From Minwuia sp. (lineage in GTDB: Bacteria > Pseudomonadota > Alphaproteobacteria > Minwuiales > Minwuiaceae): a DNA stretch of 53,600 nucleotides. Where the stretch lies: NCBI GenBank assembly GCA_029213165.1, contig JARGNO010000015.1, positions 23,215 through 76,814 on the forward strand. Reading direction: 5' to 3'. The translations under genes and the position numbers were made by a program. Under the pieces are notes generated by a model. The model was not told the origin of the DNA and ran no database searches. It saw nothing but the letters and a program-made list of their open reading frames with translations. Position 1 is the first letter of the stretch; every line of letters begins with the position of its first letter. Below are positions 33,117 to 41,458 of this stretch, one piece after another.

Positions 33117-33589
33117 GCGGCCTTCCCCCGGGCCGGTTCCCCCGACCTCTCACCGTCGAGACGCGCGCGCATGATGTCGAAAATCTCCGTACAGCGCGCA
33201 AGTTCATCCGGCGCGAAGCCTTCCGTGACTTCCTGTCTGAGGTCGTCGGCGATGGCTTCGATCTCCGCCAGGACCGGCACCGCACGCGCCGTCAGATGAA
33301 CCGTCTTGGCCCGGCGGTCACGCGGGTCGGCACGACGCTGGATCAGGTCAGCCGCCTCCAGGCTGTTCAGCAGCCGCACCAAGGTCGGTCCTTCGATACC
33401 TATGTGATCGGCAAGCTGTGTCTGCTGCATCCCGTCACCACCGCGCGCGATCTGCAGCAAGGCCGTCCAGCGCGCCTGTGTCAGTCCGGTCGCCCGCAGG
33501 CGCTGATCCAGCTTCCACCGCCAGCGGCGCGACATCCGCACCATGGCCAGCGCAAAGCCGATCCTGATCTCGTCTTCCCGTGTGCTCAT
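33113..33589 (-). CDS. MarR-family transcriptional regulator of the adjacent efflux pump
   Basis: The product has 158 residues with a winged helix-turn-helix: LTQARWTALLQIARGGDGMQQTQLADHIGIEGPTLVRLLNSLE, then the wing ADPRDRRAKTVHLT. This resembles the MarR/EmrR group, which represses efflux operons and is released by small aromatic ligands. It is the first gene of the marR-hlyD-emrB operon. A near-perfect palindrome lies 8 bp upstream of its ATG. The ATG has no Shine-Dalgarno sequence (GATTTCTC precedes it), which fits a leaderless transcript. Confidence 0.94.
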   Translation of the reverse strand: MSTREDEIRIGFALAMVRMSRRWRWKLDQRLRATGLTQARWTALLQIARGGDGMQQTQLADHIGIEGPTLVRLLNSLEAADLIQRRADPRDRRAKTVHLTARAVPVLAEIEAIADDLRQEVTEGFAPDELARCTEIFDIMRARLDGERSGEPARGKAA

Positions 33590-33597
33590 GAGAAATC

Positions 33598-33611
33598 ATT
33601 AGCAAGCTAAT
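33598..33611. promoter_or_regulatory. MarR operator candidate ATTAGC-AA-GCTAAT
   Basis: A perfect 6-bp inverted repeat with a 2-bp centre, read on the minus strand as ATTAGCTTGCTAAT, lies 8 bp upstream of the marR start. This is the typical form of operators next to MarR/EmrR-controlled pumps. It overlaps a possible promoter on the minus strand with -35 TTGGTG, a 17-bp spacer and -10 TAATGA. Binding would block transcription and give autoregulation. Confidence 0.7.
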
Positions 33612-33683
33612 CAAATTTCACCAATGCGTTTCAACGGCACCGGCCATGCGGTCGCCCGGAACCGGGTTCCCCCTTATGCGAAA

Positions 33684-35648
33684 TCACCCGGCATCGACAG
33701 ACATCAGCAAGGTGCGCGGGGCAACCTGAGCGCCCTCCGCGACCGTCACTTCAGCCACCTTGCCGGAGGCACCCGCGACAATCTCATGCTCCATCTTCAT
33801 GGCTTCCAGGATCGCGACCACCTGGCCTTTCCTGACCTGATCCCCGACTTTCGCGAGCAGCTTCAGCACGCGCCCGTTCATCGGTGCCGCAATGGCGCCA
33901 TCGCTGTCAGCCGCCGCGGCCGCACGGTCCCGCCAGGTGGTTTCCTCCGCAATCAGATCGACAGTCGCGGTCTGCAGGTGCAGCCGGTCATCGACAATCG
34001 CGAAGATGGCCCTGTGGCTGGCCCCATCGTTCCGCCAGACGACTTCTCCGGCACCAAAGCAGCAGTCGCCGAAGGCAACGGCAGCTTCCCCGGCAGTCAC
34101 TTCGTAGTCCTGTCCGCCATGCCAGATCACGGAGAGTTCGTGGCTCTGCCCATCAACCTCCAGCACCATCGGACTGCGGGGTGTCTGGCCGGAACTGCGC
34201 CAGCCCTGCCAGGATGGCGGCACGTCCCCCAGATGGTCGCGGAACAGGATCACCGCAGCCAGGGCCAGATCCGCATCGGTCACCTCCGCACGGGCCAGAC
34301 TGGCCTTCGGAAACTCCGTCTCGATGAAGGCCGTCGTCGCGCCGCCCGCCGCGAACGTCGCATTCTCCAGCGCATCGATCAGAAACCGCCTGTTGGTCTC
34401 CAGTCCCAGCAACTCGGTCCGGCGCAACGCATTCGCCAGGCGGATTCTCGCGGTATCCCGGTCCGGTCCATGCGCCATGATCTTGGCGATCATCGGATCA
34501 TAGAACGGCGTGATCTCCTGCCCCTCCGACAGGCCGGCATCGACACGTACGCCCTCTCCCTCCGGTACCCGCCAGCGATGGGCGGTGCCTGTGCGCGGCA
34601 GGAATCCCTTGGCCGGGCTCTCGGCATAGAGCCGGACCTCGATTGCATGCCCGCTCAGGCTGACCTGTTCCTGGGTCAGCGGCAGCTCTGCCCCCTCCGC
34701 CACCCGGATCTGCCATTCGACAAGGTCGGTGCCGGTGATCATCTCCGTCACCGGATGCTCCACCTGCAACCTGGTGTTCATCTCCAGGAAATAGAAGGCG
34801 CCGCTTTCATCCAGCAGGAATTCCACCGTACCCGCACCGCGGTAACCAATGGATTTCGCGGCCTGCACGGCGGCGTCCCCCATTGCGGCACGGATCTCCG
34901 GCGTTACGACAGGGCTGGGCGCTTCCTCGATGACCTTCTGATGGCGGCGCTGGACGGAGCAGTCACGCTCGCCCAGATGAATGACGTTTCCATGGGAGTC
35001 CGCAAAGACCTGGATCTCGACATGCCGCGGGCGGACCACGGCGCGTTCCAGGATCAGGCGATCATCGCCAAACGCGTTCTTCGCCTCCGACCGCGCGGTC
35101 TTCAGCGCCCGTTCCAGCTTCGCCGGATCATCCACCAGCCGCATCCCGCGACCGCCGCCGCCCGCACTTGCCTTCACCATCAGCGGGAATCCGATCCGTT
35201 CTGCCTCCTGCAGCAGGCGGGCATCATCCTGTTCGGCATCCTGATAGCCGGGAACACAGGGCACGCCTGCGTCAATCATGCGCAGCTTCGACCGCGCCTT
35301 GTCGCCCATCAGGTCAATGGCCTCGATCGGCGGGCCGACAAAGGTAACTCCCGCATCCGAGCAGGCGCTGGCAAACCCGGCGTTCTCGCTCAGGAAGCCG
35401 TAACCGGGATGCACGGCATCAGCGCCGCTTGCGGCCACCGCAGACAATATCCGTTCAATGGACAGGTAGCTCTCGCCGACCGGGGCCGGGCCGATCAGCA
35501 CGGCCTGGTCCGCCATGGCAACATGCGGCGCCCCGGTGTCGGCGGCCGAATGCACGGCCACAGTCCGAATGCCGAGACGCTTCGCCGTACGGATGACCCG
35601 ACAGGCGATCTCGCCACGGTTGGCAACCAGCAAGGTCCGGATCGTCAT
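33684..35648 (-). CDS. Acyl-CoA carboxylase biotin-carrying alpha subunit (biotin carboxylase + BCCP)
   Basis: The product (654 residues) fuses biotin carboxylase and biotin carrier. It starts with TLLVANRGEIACRVIRTAKRLG, has the ATP-grasp glycine loop KASAGGGGRGM and the catalytic segment EMNTRLQVEHPVTE, and ends with a BCCP domain carrying AMKMEH, where K618 is biotinylated. Length and order match methylcrotonyl-, geranyl- or propionyl-CoA carboxylase alpha subunits. The carboxyltransferase (beta) subunit gene is not adjacent, so the acyl-CoA cannot be named. The ATG at 35648 is preceded by GGGGAGG; upstream in-frame codons to 35813 are not coding-like. Confidence 0.93.
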   Translation of the reverse strand: MTIRTLLVANRGEIACRVIRTAKRLGIRTVAVHSAADTGAPHVAMADQAVLIGPAPVGESYLSIERILSAVAASGADAVHPGYGFLSENAGFASACSDAGVTFVGPPIEAIDLMGDKARSKLRMIDAGVPCVPGYQDAEQDDARLLQEAERIGFPLMVKASAGGGGRGMRLVDDPAKLERALKTARSEAKNAFGDDRLILERAVVRPRHVEIQVFADSHGNVIHLGERDCSVQRRHQKVIEEAPSPVVTPEIRAAMGDAAVQAAKSIGYRGAGTVEFLLDESGAFYFLEMNTRLQVEHPVTEMITGTDLVEWQIRVAEGAELPLTQEQVSLSGHAIEVRLYAESPAKGFLPRTGTAHRWRVPEGEGVRVDAGLSEGQEITPFYDPMIAKIMAHGPDRDTARIRLANALRRTELLGLETNRRFLIDALENATFAAGGATTAFIETEFPKASLARAEVTDADLALAAVILFRDHLGDVPPSWQGWRSSGQTPRSPMVLEVDGQSHELSVIWHGGQDYEVTAGEAAVAFGDCCFGAGEVVWRNDGASHRAIFAIVDDRLHLQTATVDLIAEETTWRDRAAAAADSDGAIAAPMNGRVLKLLAKVGDQVRKGQVVAILEAMKMEHEIVAGASGKVAEVTVAEGAQVAPRTLLMSVDAG

Positions 35649-35828
35649 CTGCGCCCTCCCCAAGGCAATAATGCAATGCCCGGGGAAGCTAGAACAATGT
35701 GCGTGCGTCGGGAAGGTGTCGTGATGCATGCGGGAGGTGCAGTCCGCACGACAAGGCGCGCATGGCCCGCAACATCGCACCCAGGTGGATGGGGTGATCC
35801 ACCGCGTTGTCACAAATTTCCGGAAAAC

Positions 35829-35903
35829 TGGAGCGGGCGATGAGATTCGAACTCACGACCCTAACCTTGGCAAGGTTATGCTCTACCCCTGAGCTACGCC
35901 CGC
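35829..35903 (-). tRNA. tRNA-Gly (anticodon GCC)
   Basis: The minus strand gives a complete 75-nt cloverleaf. The acceptor is GCGGGCG with CGCCCGC, the D arm is AGCTCAGGGGTAGAGC, the anticodon arm TAACC/GGTTA encloses TTGCCAA (anticodon GCC), and the T arm has GAGTTCGAATCTC. CCA is encoded at 35829-35831. No integrase is adjacent. Confidence 0.98.
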
Positions 35904-35998
35904 TCGCGAGGTCGGGGATTTAAGCCAGTTCGGCGGGACTGGCAACCCCCAATTTCAGCCATTCAACAACTGGGTCGGCGGGCCGCCCGGCGGTTGCC

Positions 35999-36391
35999 TC
36001 AACCGGTGGGGCTTGTCGTGTCCTCGATCCCGGCTTCCGCCAGCATCTCGCGGACTTCCGCGACCACATCCTTCAGATGGAATGGCTTGGAAAGTACCTT
36101 GGCCGGTGCGCGGTGGCGACGGTTGGACTGCATCGCAACCGCGGCAAAACCGGTGATGAACATGACCCTGATCTTGGGGTCGGCGCGCTCCGCCCGCCGT
36201 GCCAGCTCGATCCCGTCGATTTCCGGCATCACGACATCGGCCAGCAGCAGGTCGAACCGGTCCGGGCCCAGATGCACCAGCGCCTCGATCCCGTCACGGG
36301 CGGCGATGACTTCATGACCATCTCGCCGCAAAGCCCGTGCGAGATAGGGGCGGAGTGAATTGTCGTCTTCCGCCAGCAGTATGCGCGCCAT
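35999..36391 (-). CDS. cpdR: CpdR-type single-domain response regulator
   Basis: The product has 130 residues and is a lone receiver domain. It begins ARILLAEDDNSLRPYLARAL, has the phospho-acceptor D52 in LLADVVMPEIDG, the conserved FITGFA and K102 in VLSKPFHLKDV. CpdR controls ClpXP-dependent proteolysis of cell-cycle proteins and is phosphorylated by the CckA-ChpT relay in alphaproteobacteria. A divergent N-formylglutamate amidohydrolase-like gene is a common neighbour of cpdR in this class, which supports the assignment. The open frame continues upstream to 37504, but that part is antisense to the amidohydrolase gene and is not coding. Confidence 0.92.
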   Translation of the reverse strand: MARILLAEDDNSLRPYLARALRRDGHEVIAARDGIEALVHLGPDRFDLLLADVVMPEIDGIELARRAERADPKIRVMFITGFAAVAMQSNRRHRAPAKVLSKPFHLKDVVAEVREMLAEAGIEDTTSPTG

Positions 36392-36550
36392 GCCTTGTTC
36401 GCCCCGAACCGTTGTGTCGTTTCTCGGTCGACAGGGTGGCAGAACCGGCCGGTCCTGCACAACTGTCCACCGCATCCGTTCAACCGACGTTAAGGCCAAT
36501 TTGCGAAGAAAGCGTTGCAAAGGTCCCAGATAGCCGGATAGCTGAACATC

Positions 36551-37426
36551 ATGCAAATCGACCCGCGCCTTGTACTGATCGACCCGCCAGTGGCCATTCA
36601 ATGGCCAGCGAGCCAGACCCTGCCTGTGGTTCTGACCTCGCCGCACTCCGGCAGGCACTATCCGGCGCAGTTTCAGGCGGCCTCCCGCCTCGACGCCCTG
36701 GCGCTTCGCAAGTCGGAAGACAGTTTTGTGGAGGAGATCTTCCTGGCGGCCAGCCGTCTGGGGGCTCCATTGCTGCATGCCAGGTTTCCCAGGGCCTATT
36801 GCGACGTGAACCGCGAACCCTACGAACTGGACCCGACCATGTTCGACGACGACCTGCCCGCCCACGCGAACACCAGTTCCGTGCGCGTGGCGGGGGGACT
36901 GGGCACGATTGCCCGGGTGGTTGCGGGCGGCGAGGACATCTATCGCGCGAAACTGCCCTATGCGGAGGCGGAACGCCGTATCCGGCACTATTACCGCCCC
37001 TACCACGCCGCGCTGGCGGAACTGGTGGACGCCACCCTGGCCCGGTTCGGGAAGTGCATCCTGATCGATTGTCACTCCATGCCCTCCATCGCCCTGCCGG
37101 TGGCGGGACGCAGGGTCGGTGACAGGCCTGACATTGTGCTGGGAGACCGGTTCGGCACATCCTGTCACAGGGACCTGACGGACAGGGTCGAGACCGCGCT
37201 CAGCGCGCTCGGGTATCGCGTTGGTCGCAATGCGCCCTATGCCGGTGGTTTCACCACGGCGCATTACGGTCGTCCGACAACGGGACTGCATGCGCTTCAG
37301 ATCGAGATCAACCGCGCGCTCTACATGGACGAGGCCCGTTTCACACGTCGTCCGGAACTGCATGATATCAGTCGGGACATGGCGGAAATGGTGCGCCGCA
37401 TCATGTCGGGGATCCAACTGGGCTGA
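36551..37426 (+). CDS. N-formylglutamate amidohydrolase family protein
   Basis: The product (291 residues) has the family marks LTSPHSGRHYP near residue 30, HARFPRAYCDVNREPYELDP, the metal-site segment LIDCHSMPS and a C-terminal LQIEINRALYMDE. The founding enzyme (HutG) releases formate from N-formylglutamate in histidine degradation. This version, divergent from cpdR and without hut genes, is probably a related amidohydrolase with a different substrate. The ribosome binding site is weak. The intergenic region to cpdR is 159 bp and should hold both promoters. Confidence 0.9.
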   Translation: MQIDPRLVLIDPPVAIQWPASQTLPVVLTSPHSGRHYPAQFQAASRLDALALRKSEDSFVEEIFLAASRLGAPLLHARFPRAYCDVNREPYELDPTMFDDDLPAHANTSSVRVAGGLGTIARVVAGGEDIYRAKLPYAEAERRIRHYYRPYHAALAELVDATLARFGKCILIDCHSMPSIALPVAGRRVGDRPDIVLGDRFGTSCHRDLTDRVETALSALGYRVGRNAPYAGGFTTAHYGRPTTGLHALQIEINRALYMDEARFTRRPELHDISRDMAEMVRRIMSGIQLG

Positions 37427-37447
37427 ATGCCGGCACATGAAACAGGC

Positions 37448-37480
37448 AAAAAAATAGGCCGCCCCGTTGCCGGGACGGCC
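37448..37480 (-). terminator. Rho-independent terminator with GCAA tetraloop (minus strand)
   Basis: On the minus strand, GGCCGTCCCG pairs with CGGGGCGGCC over 10 bp (one G-U) around a GCAA loop, and TATTTTTTT follows. Read on the plus strand the same stem has a C-A mismatch and no T-run, so the direction is clear. It ends the sRNA candidate. Confidence 0.85.
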
Positions 37481-37540
37481 CAAGTCTAGGGAGGAAACGC
37501 CCAATCAGGGCCACGGCAGAGAGCAGACTCTCATGCCGCA
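37448..37540 (-). ncRNA. Candidate small RNA with CCUCCC anti-Shine-Dalgarno segment
   Basis: The minus strand between the amidohydrolase and transglycosylase genes reads as a compact sRNA of about 93 nt. A hairpin (37514-37538; arms CGGCA plus GAGAG and CTCTC plus TGCCG, one bulged U) is followed by a short GCCC/GGGC stem, a single-stranded GUUUCCUCCCUAGACUU segment, and a strong intrinsic terminator. A possible promoter is -10 TATGCT (37552-37547) and -35 TTGTTT (37576-37571), 18 bp apart. An exposed CCUCC is the hallmark of alphaproteobacterial trans-acting sRNAs that block ribosome binding sites. No protein-coding gene on this strand could use this terminator. Confidence 0.55.
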
Positions 37541-37652
37541 GGAGCGAGCATATCTCGCAATTGCGAAAAGAAACAAGGGAAATCTTGCGCATGCCGACTG
37601 TGGTCGCGCCTTTCCAGACCAAACTGGCCCGGAGCTTGCTGTTCAGGAACCC

Positions 37653-38375
37653 ATGAAAATATTCAGCCATATCCCCGATTTCGCTGGCCTGGCCTTGCTT
37701 GGCGGCCTTCTCTCACTCGCCCTCGCTGCACCTGTTGCGGCGAAACAGGTGGAATCCAGCGCACGCGCATCGATCTGCCGCGATGCGGCGCTGGCTGCGG
37801 AACGTCGCCACAACATCCCCAGCGGATTGCTGGCGGCAGTGGCGGTGGTCGAATCGGGGCGGGCAAATGATGCCGGGGCGGACATTTCTGCCTGGCCTTG
37901 GACCATCCATGCCGAGGGCAAGGGTCGCTGGCACGATGCAAAGTCGGACGCCGTTGCCTCGGTCCGCGCGCTGAAGGACCGGGGCGTGAAGAATATCGAT
38001 GTCGGCTGCATGCAGGTCAATCTGCGCTACCACCCGGAAGCCTTCGAGGATCTGGAAGGTGCATTCGATCCGGCGACGAACGTCGAATATGCCGCGACAT
38101 TCGTCAAACGGCTGTTCGCCGAAACGCGATCATGGTCACGGGCGATCTCCTTCTATCACAACCGGGAGCCGAAGCGCGCCAACGCCTATCGACGCAAGGT
38201 CATGGCCGCCTGGGCGGGTGAACGCCAGCACGCCGTGAACCAGATCCGACTGGCCAGCAAGCCCTCCAGCGATATCAGGTTCCGCACCCGGTCAAGTCAG
38301 GTCCGCAATCTGCGCCTGCGCCCCTCTCCCTATATCAGTGTGAAGTCCGGGCAGCCGCGCATTCGCGGGTACTGA
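37653..38375 (+). CDS. Periplasmic lytic transglycosylase (SLT domain)
   Basis: The product has 240 residues with a signal peptide (GLALLGGLLSLALAAPVAA). The SLT fold has NIPSGLLAAVAVVESGR with catalytic E67, then NIDVGCMQVNLRYHPEAFEDLEGAF-type sequence and SFYHNREPKRANAY near the end. These enzymes cleave the glycan strand of peptidoglycan with 1,6-anhydro product. The C-terminal 35 residues are basic and of unclear role. The ATG at 37653 has AGGA upstream; the frame is open back to 37467, but that part overlaps the sRNA candidate and does not look coded. Confidence 0.9.
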   Translation: MKIFSHIPDFAGLALLGGLLSLALAAPVAAKQVESSARASICRDAALAAERRHNIPSGLLAAVAVVESGRANDAGADISAWPWTIHAEGKGRWHDAKSDAVASVRALKDRGVKNIDVGCMQVNLRYHPEAFEDLEGAFDPATNVEYAATFVKRLFAETRSWSRAISFYHNREPKRANAYRRKVMAAWAGERQHAVNQIRLASKPSSDIRFRTRSSQVRNLRLRPSPYISVKSGQPRIRGY

Positions 38376-38508
38376 CCCGCCGCAGTTCAGGAATACCAGC
38401 TATCTCGCCGCCCCATGCGCCGCTGGTCATGGGATCATGGCACTGTCTTCATTCTGAAATATTCCTGCGCAATAAGGCTCCCGGATATTCCGTCAGCGGG
38501 AGGGTGCC

Positions 38509-39021
38509 ATGGCTGATCCGAAACCGTTCAACGTGCTCTTCCTGTGCACAGGAAACTCGGCGCGCAGCATCATCGCGGAGGCGATTCTGGCCCGGGAGGG
38601 ACAGGGGCGTTTCAATGCCTATTCCGCGGGCAGCAGCCCCGCGGGCAAGGTTCATCCCTACGCCGAGGAACTGCTGCGCAATCTCAATCACGACGTGAGC
38701 AGGTTTCGCTCCAAGAGCTGGGACGAATTCGGCGCGCCGGGTGCGCCGCATCTCGATTTCGTCTTCACTGTCTGTGACAACGCGGCACAGGAAGTCTGTC
38801 CGATCTGGCCCGGGCAGCCGATGTCCGCGCATTGGGGCCTGCCGGACCCTGCAGGCGTCGAAGGTGTTGAGGCCGTCAAGCGACAGGCATTCACCGACAC
38901 CTACCGGATGCTCAACAACCGGATCTCCATCTTCGTGAACCTGCCGCTCCGCACGCTTGACCGGACGCGCCTGCAAAGCAGGCTCAGCGACATCGGCAAG
39001 GACAAGCAGGAAACCGCCTGA
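38509..39021 (+). CDS. arsC: Arsenate reductase, thioredoxin-coupled / low-MW phosphatase fold
   Basis: The product has 170 residues. The phosphate loop is C13-TGNSA-R19, followed by the two resolving cysteines C89 and C96 in FTVCDNAAQEVCP. This three-cysteine cascade, with the last pair 7 apart, is the pattern of thioredoxin-dependent ArsC, which reduces arsenate to arsenite. No arsR, acr3 or arsB is adjacent, so a stand-alone reductase or a related tyrosine phosphatase activity is possible. GGGAGG precedes the ATG. Confidence 0.9.
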   Translation: MADPKPFNVLFLCTGNSARSIIAEAILAREGQGRFNAYSAGSSPAGKVHPYAEELLRNLNHDVSRFRSKSWDEFGAPGAPHLDFVFTVCDNAAQEVCPIWPGQPMSAHWGLPDPAGVEGVEAVKRQAFTDTYRMLNNRISIFVNLPLRTLDRTRLQSRLSDIGKDKQETA

Positions 39022-39048
39022 CGGTCAGTGAACCACACACGTGGTTGG

Positions 39049-40965
39049 TCAGGATGCGTCCGACCGGCTGCGCTCCACCTCTGCCTTGAACTCCGGCACC
39101 AGTTCCTTCAGCAAGGTCAGGGTGCGATCTGTCCGGCGGGCATTGGCATGGGCCCTGAGTTCGTCCAGTGCGCGACGCAGGATCGCCAGATCAACCGCGC
39201 GCGGGGAGGCGAGGAAAACGCCCTCCACAGCGGTTGCATCATCGGTTTCGGAGTTGTGCAGCAGTTCCTCGTAGAGCTTTTCGCCGGGACGCAGCCCGGT
39301 GAAGGCGATCTCCACATCCTTGTCCGGTCTCAGTCCTGCCAACTGGATCATCATCCGCGCCAGTTCCTGGATACGCACCGGATCACCCATGTCCAGCACG
39401 TGAATCCGCCCCGTCTCCGTACTGCCGGCGCCCCGGTGCGCGGCAGCTGCCAGCACCAGTTCCACCGCTTCGCGGATCGTCATGAAATAGCGCGTGATCT
39501 CGGGATGCGTGACGGTCAGCGGACCGCCTGCGGCGAGCTGGCGCTGAAACAGTGGCACCACGGAGCCGGTGGAGCCCAGCACATTGCCGAAGCGAACCGT
39601 GACGAAGCGCGGCGCGCCGCCAGCCCGCGCGCATTCGATATCCAGCGCCTGCGCATAGGCCTCCGCCAGCCGTTTCGTCGCCCCCATGACATTGGCCGGA
39701 TTGACCGCCTTGTCGGACGAGATCAGCACCATGACACCCACGCCATGCGCGCGACAGGCATCGGCGACATTCCGGGTGCCGATGACGTTGGTCAGCACGC
39801 CTTCCTCGATATTGGCCTCCACCAGTGGCACATGTTTCAGTGCTGCGGCGTGAAACACGATGTCCGGCGCGAATCCGGCGATGACACCGTTCATCCGGTC
39901 CGCATCACGCACGTCAGCCAGGGTCATGTGTCGGCGCAGGTCGGGCCACCGCTCCGACACTTCCATGTCAATGGTGTAGAGCGCGTATTCCGACAGGTCG
40001 ACAAGAGACAGCTCGGACGGGCCAAGATCGGCCACCTGTCGCACGAGTTCGCTGCCGATCGAGCCGCCGGCACCGGTGACCAGCACCCGCTGCCCCGTGA
40101 TCAGGCCCTGCATCGCGGCGCGGTCCAGCCGCTTCTGCGGACGGCCCAGCAGATCCTCCACCTGGACCTGACGCACCTCGACACGGTTTACGCTGACACC
40201 GCTCTCCAGCGCCCCCATGTCCGGCACCCGGCTGAGTGGCAGGCCGATCTTCTCTGTCCGTGCCAGCAGGTCGTGCAGCAGTTCCGGATTCAGCTCGCGC
40301 TTGGTGACAATGGCGCGCTGCGGCCGACGGTGCCTGGACTCCAGCGCAGCGACGACGGAGGCCATGTCGTCCAGCCCCCCCATGACCGGCACACCACGGA
40401 TGGAACGCCCGACACGCTTGCCGGATTCATCCAGGATTCCGACGGGCCGGTAGCTGGTCGTGCCGCGATCGACTTCCCGCAGGAAGAGTTCCGTGCCCGA
40501 GCCTGCCCCCACCAGCAGCACTGGCACGGCCTCACCCCTGGTCCTGCGCGCAAGGCCAGGCGAGCCAAGCCCACCCTCCACCCGCAGGCGCAGCAACAGT
40601 CGCGGCCCGGCAAGCAACGCCACCAGCAGGATGTAGTTGATGAACGGCACCGTGCGCGGCAGCGTGTCCAGCCGGTTATAGGCAAACAGCGCCAGATAGG
40701 AGAACAGCACCACAATGGCCGTCGCCTGCAGGATCTTCACCAGATCCCGCATCGAGACATAGCGCCATACCGCGCGATGCAGGCCGAACAGGGCAAAGAC
40801 AAGCACTGAAAGCGGCACCAGGATCAGCGTCGCCTCCAGCCACAGATGCGACGTGATCTCATAGCCGCCCAGGCCATAGCGCAGGATCATCGCCCCGATG
40901 AAGGCGAGCGGCGCCGCGGCCACGTCCCAGGCCAGGCTCATGTATGGTTTGAAACGCAGGCGCAT
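39049..40965 (-). CDS. CapD/PglF-type nucleoside-diphosphate-sugar 4,6-dehydratase, membrane-bound
   Basis: The product has 638 residues. Four hydrophobic helices lie in residues 10-125, a CoA-binding-like Rossmann domain (VLLVGAGSGTELFLREV) follows, and the catalytic SDR domain begins with VTGAGGSIGSELVRQ at about 296. It has SSDKAVNP (416-423) and VMGATKR with K431, where Met takes the place of the usual SDR Tyr, as in this family. These enzymes form UDP-4-keto-6-deoxy sugars for O-antigen, capsule or glycan synthesis. No glycosyltransferase cluster is adjacent. The ATG at 40965 opens the membrane domain; in-frame codons up to 41112 are not part of it. It is divergent from gatC. Confidence 0.93.
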   Translation of the reverse strand: MRLRFKPYMSLAWDVAAAPLAFIGAMILRYGLGGYEITSHLWLEATLILVPLSVLVFALFGLHRAVWRYVSMRDLVKILQATAIVVLFSYLALFAYNRLDTLPRTVPFINYILLVALLAGPRLLLRLRVEGGLGSPGLARRTRGEAVPVLLVGAGSGTELFLREVDRGTTSYRPVGILDESGKRVGRSIRGVPVMGGLDDMASVVAALESRHRRPQRAIVTKRELNPELLHDLLARTEKIGLPLSRVPDMGALESGVSVNRVEVRQVQVEDLLGRPQKRLDRAAMQGLITGQRVLVTGAGGSIGSELVRQVADLGPSELSLVDLSEYALYTIDMEVSERWPDLRRHMTLADVRDADRMNGVIAGFAPDIVFHAAALKHVPLVEANIEEGVLTNVIGTRNVADACRAHGVGVMVLISSDKAVNPANVMGATKRLAEAYAQALDIECARAGGAPRFVTVRFGNVLGSTGSVVPLFQRQLAAGGPLTVTHPEITRYFMTIREAVELVLAAAAHRGAGSTETGRIHVLDMGDPVRIQELARMMIQLAGLRPDKDVEIAFTGLRPGEKLYEELLHNSETDDATAVEGVFLASPRAVDLAILRRALDELRAHANARRTDRTLTLLKELVPEFKAEVERSRSDAS

Positions 40966-41170
40966 CGGCTGGGAATTCCCGAAACAGGGGCGATTCACGC
41001 TTCTTATCACGCGACAGGTGATTGGTGAAACATCGGGCGATTTTCTGCAGCCTGTCTGCGGAGGCCAATCGCCGCATCGCTTGCCGGTTTTCTGTCCCGA
41101 TGATAGGTACACCGCGCGTCGTCAAACTTATCCGGCGCAGGCCAGATTTCATGACCGGGAAGAGAATGCC

Positions 41171-41458
41171 ATGTCGCTTGACAAGGACACCGTGCGGCGC
41201 GTCGCCAGACTGGCGCGGATCGAGGTGGCGGAGGATCGGCTGGAGGCCCTGGGCCAGGAGCTGAACCAGATCATCGGCTTTGTCGAGCAACTGGACGAGG
41301 TGGACACATCCTCGGTCGCGCCCATGACCTCGGTCGCGAAGCAGAAGCTGCGCTGGCGGGCCGATGAGGTCACAAGCGGTGGACAGGCAGAGAAGGTGAC
41401 GGCGAATGCGCCCGCGTCCGACATGAACTTCTTCGTGGTGCCGAAGGTGGTCGAGTAA
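41171..41458 (+). CDS. gatC: Asp-tRNA(Asn)/Glu-tRNA(Gln) amidotransferase subunit C
   Basis: The product of 95 residues is a full-length GatC with [20 protein letters not shown] at the N-terminus and the typical [16 protein letters not shown] segment and C-terminal FFVVPKVVE. GatC stabilises the GatA-GatB complex that amidates mischarged Glu-tRNA(Gln) or Asp-tRNA(Asn). GGGAAGAGA precedes the ATG. The gatA start overlaps its stop (TAATG). Confidence 0.97.
   Translation: MSLDKDTVRRVARLARIEVAEDRLEALGQELNQIIGFVEQLDEVDTSSVAPMTSVAKQKLRWRADEVTSGGQAEKVTANAPASDMNFFVVPKVVE

Noticed and set aside
33624-35843. Long plus-strand open frame (739 codons)
   Set aside because: It is antisense to the biotin carboxylase subunit, has no domain, and its His/Gln/Arg-rich composition is that of a GC-rich shadow frame.
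36392-37504. N-terminal 370-codon extension of the CpdR frame
   Set aside because: It is antisense to the N-formylglutamate amidohydrolase gene; the receiver domain begins exactly at the ATG at 36391.
38509-39021. Arsenic resistance operon
   Set aside because: Only the ArsC-type reductase is present; no regulator, pump or methyltransferase gene flanks it.
39028-40809. 593-codon plus-strand open frame
   Set aside because: It lies opposite the CapD-type dehydratase, has His/Gln/Arg-rich shadow composition, and shows no family motif.
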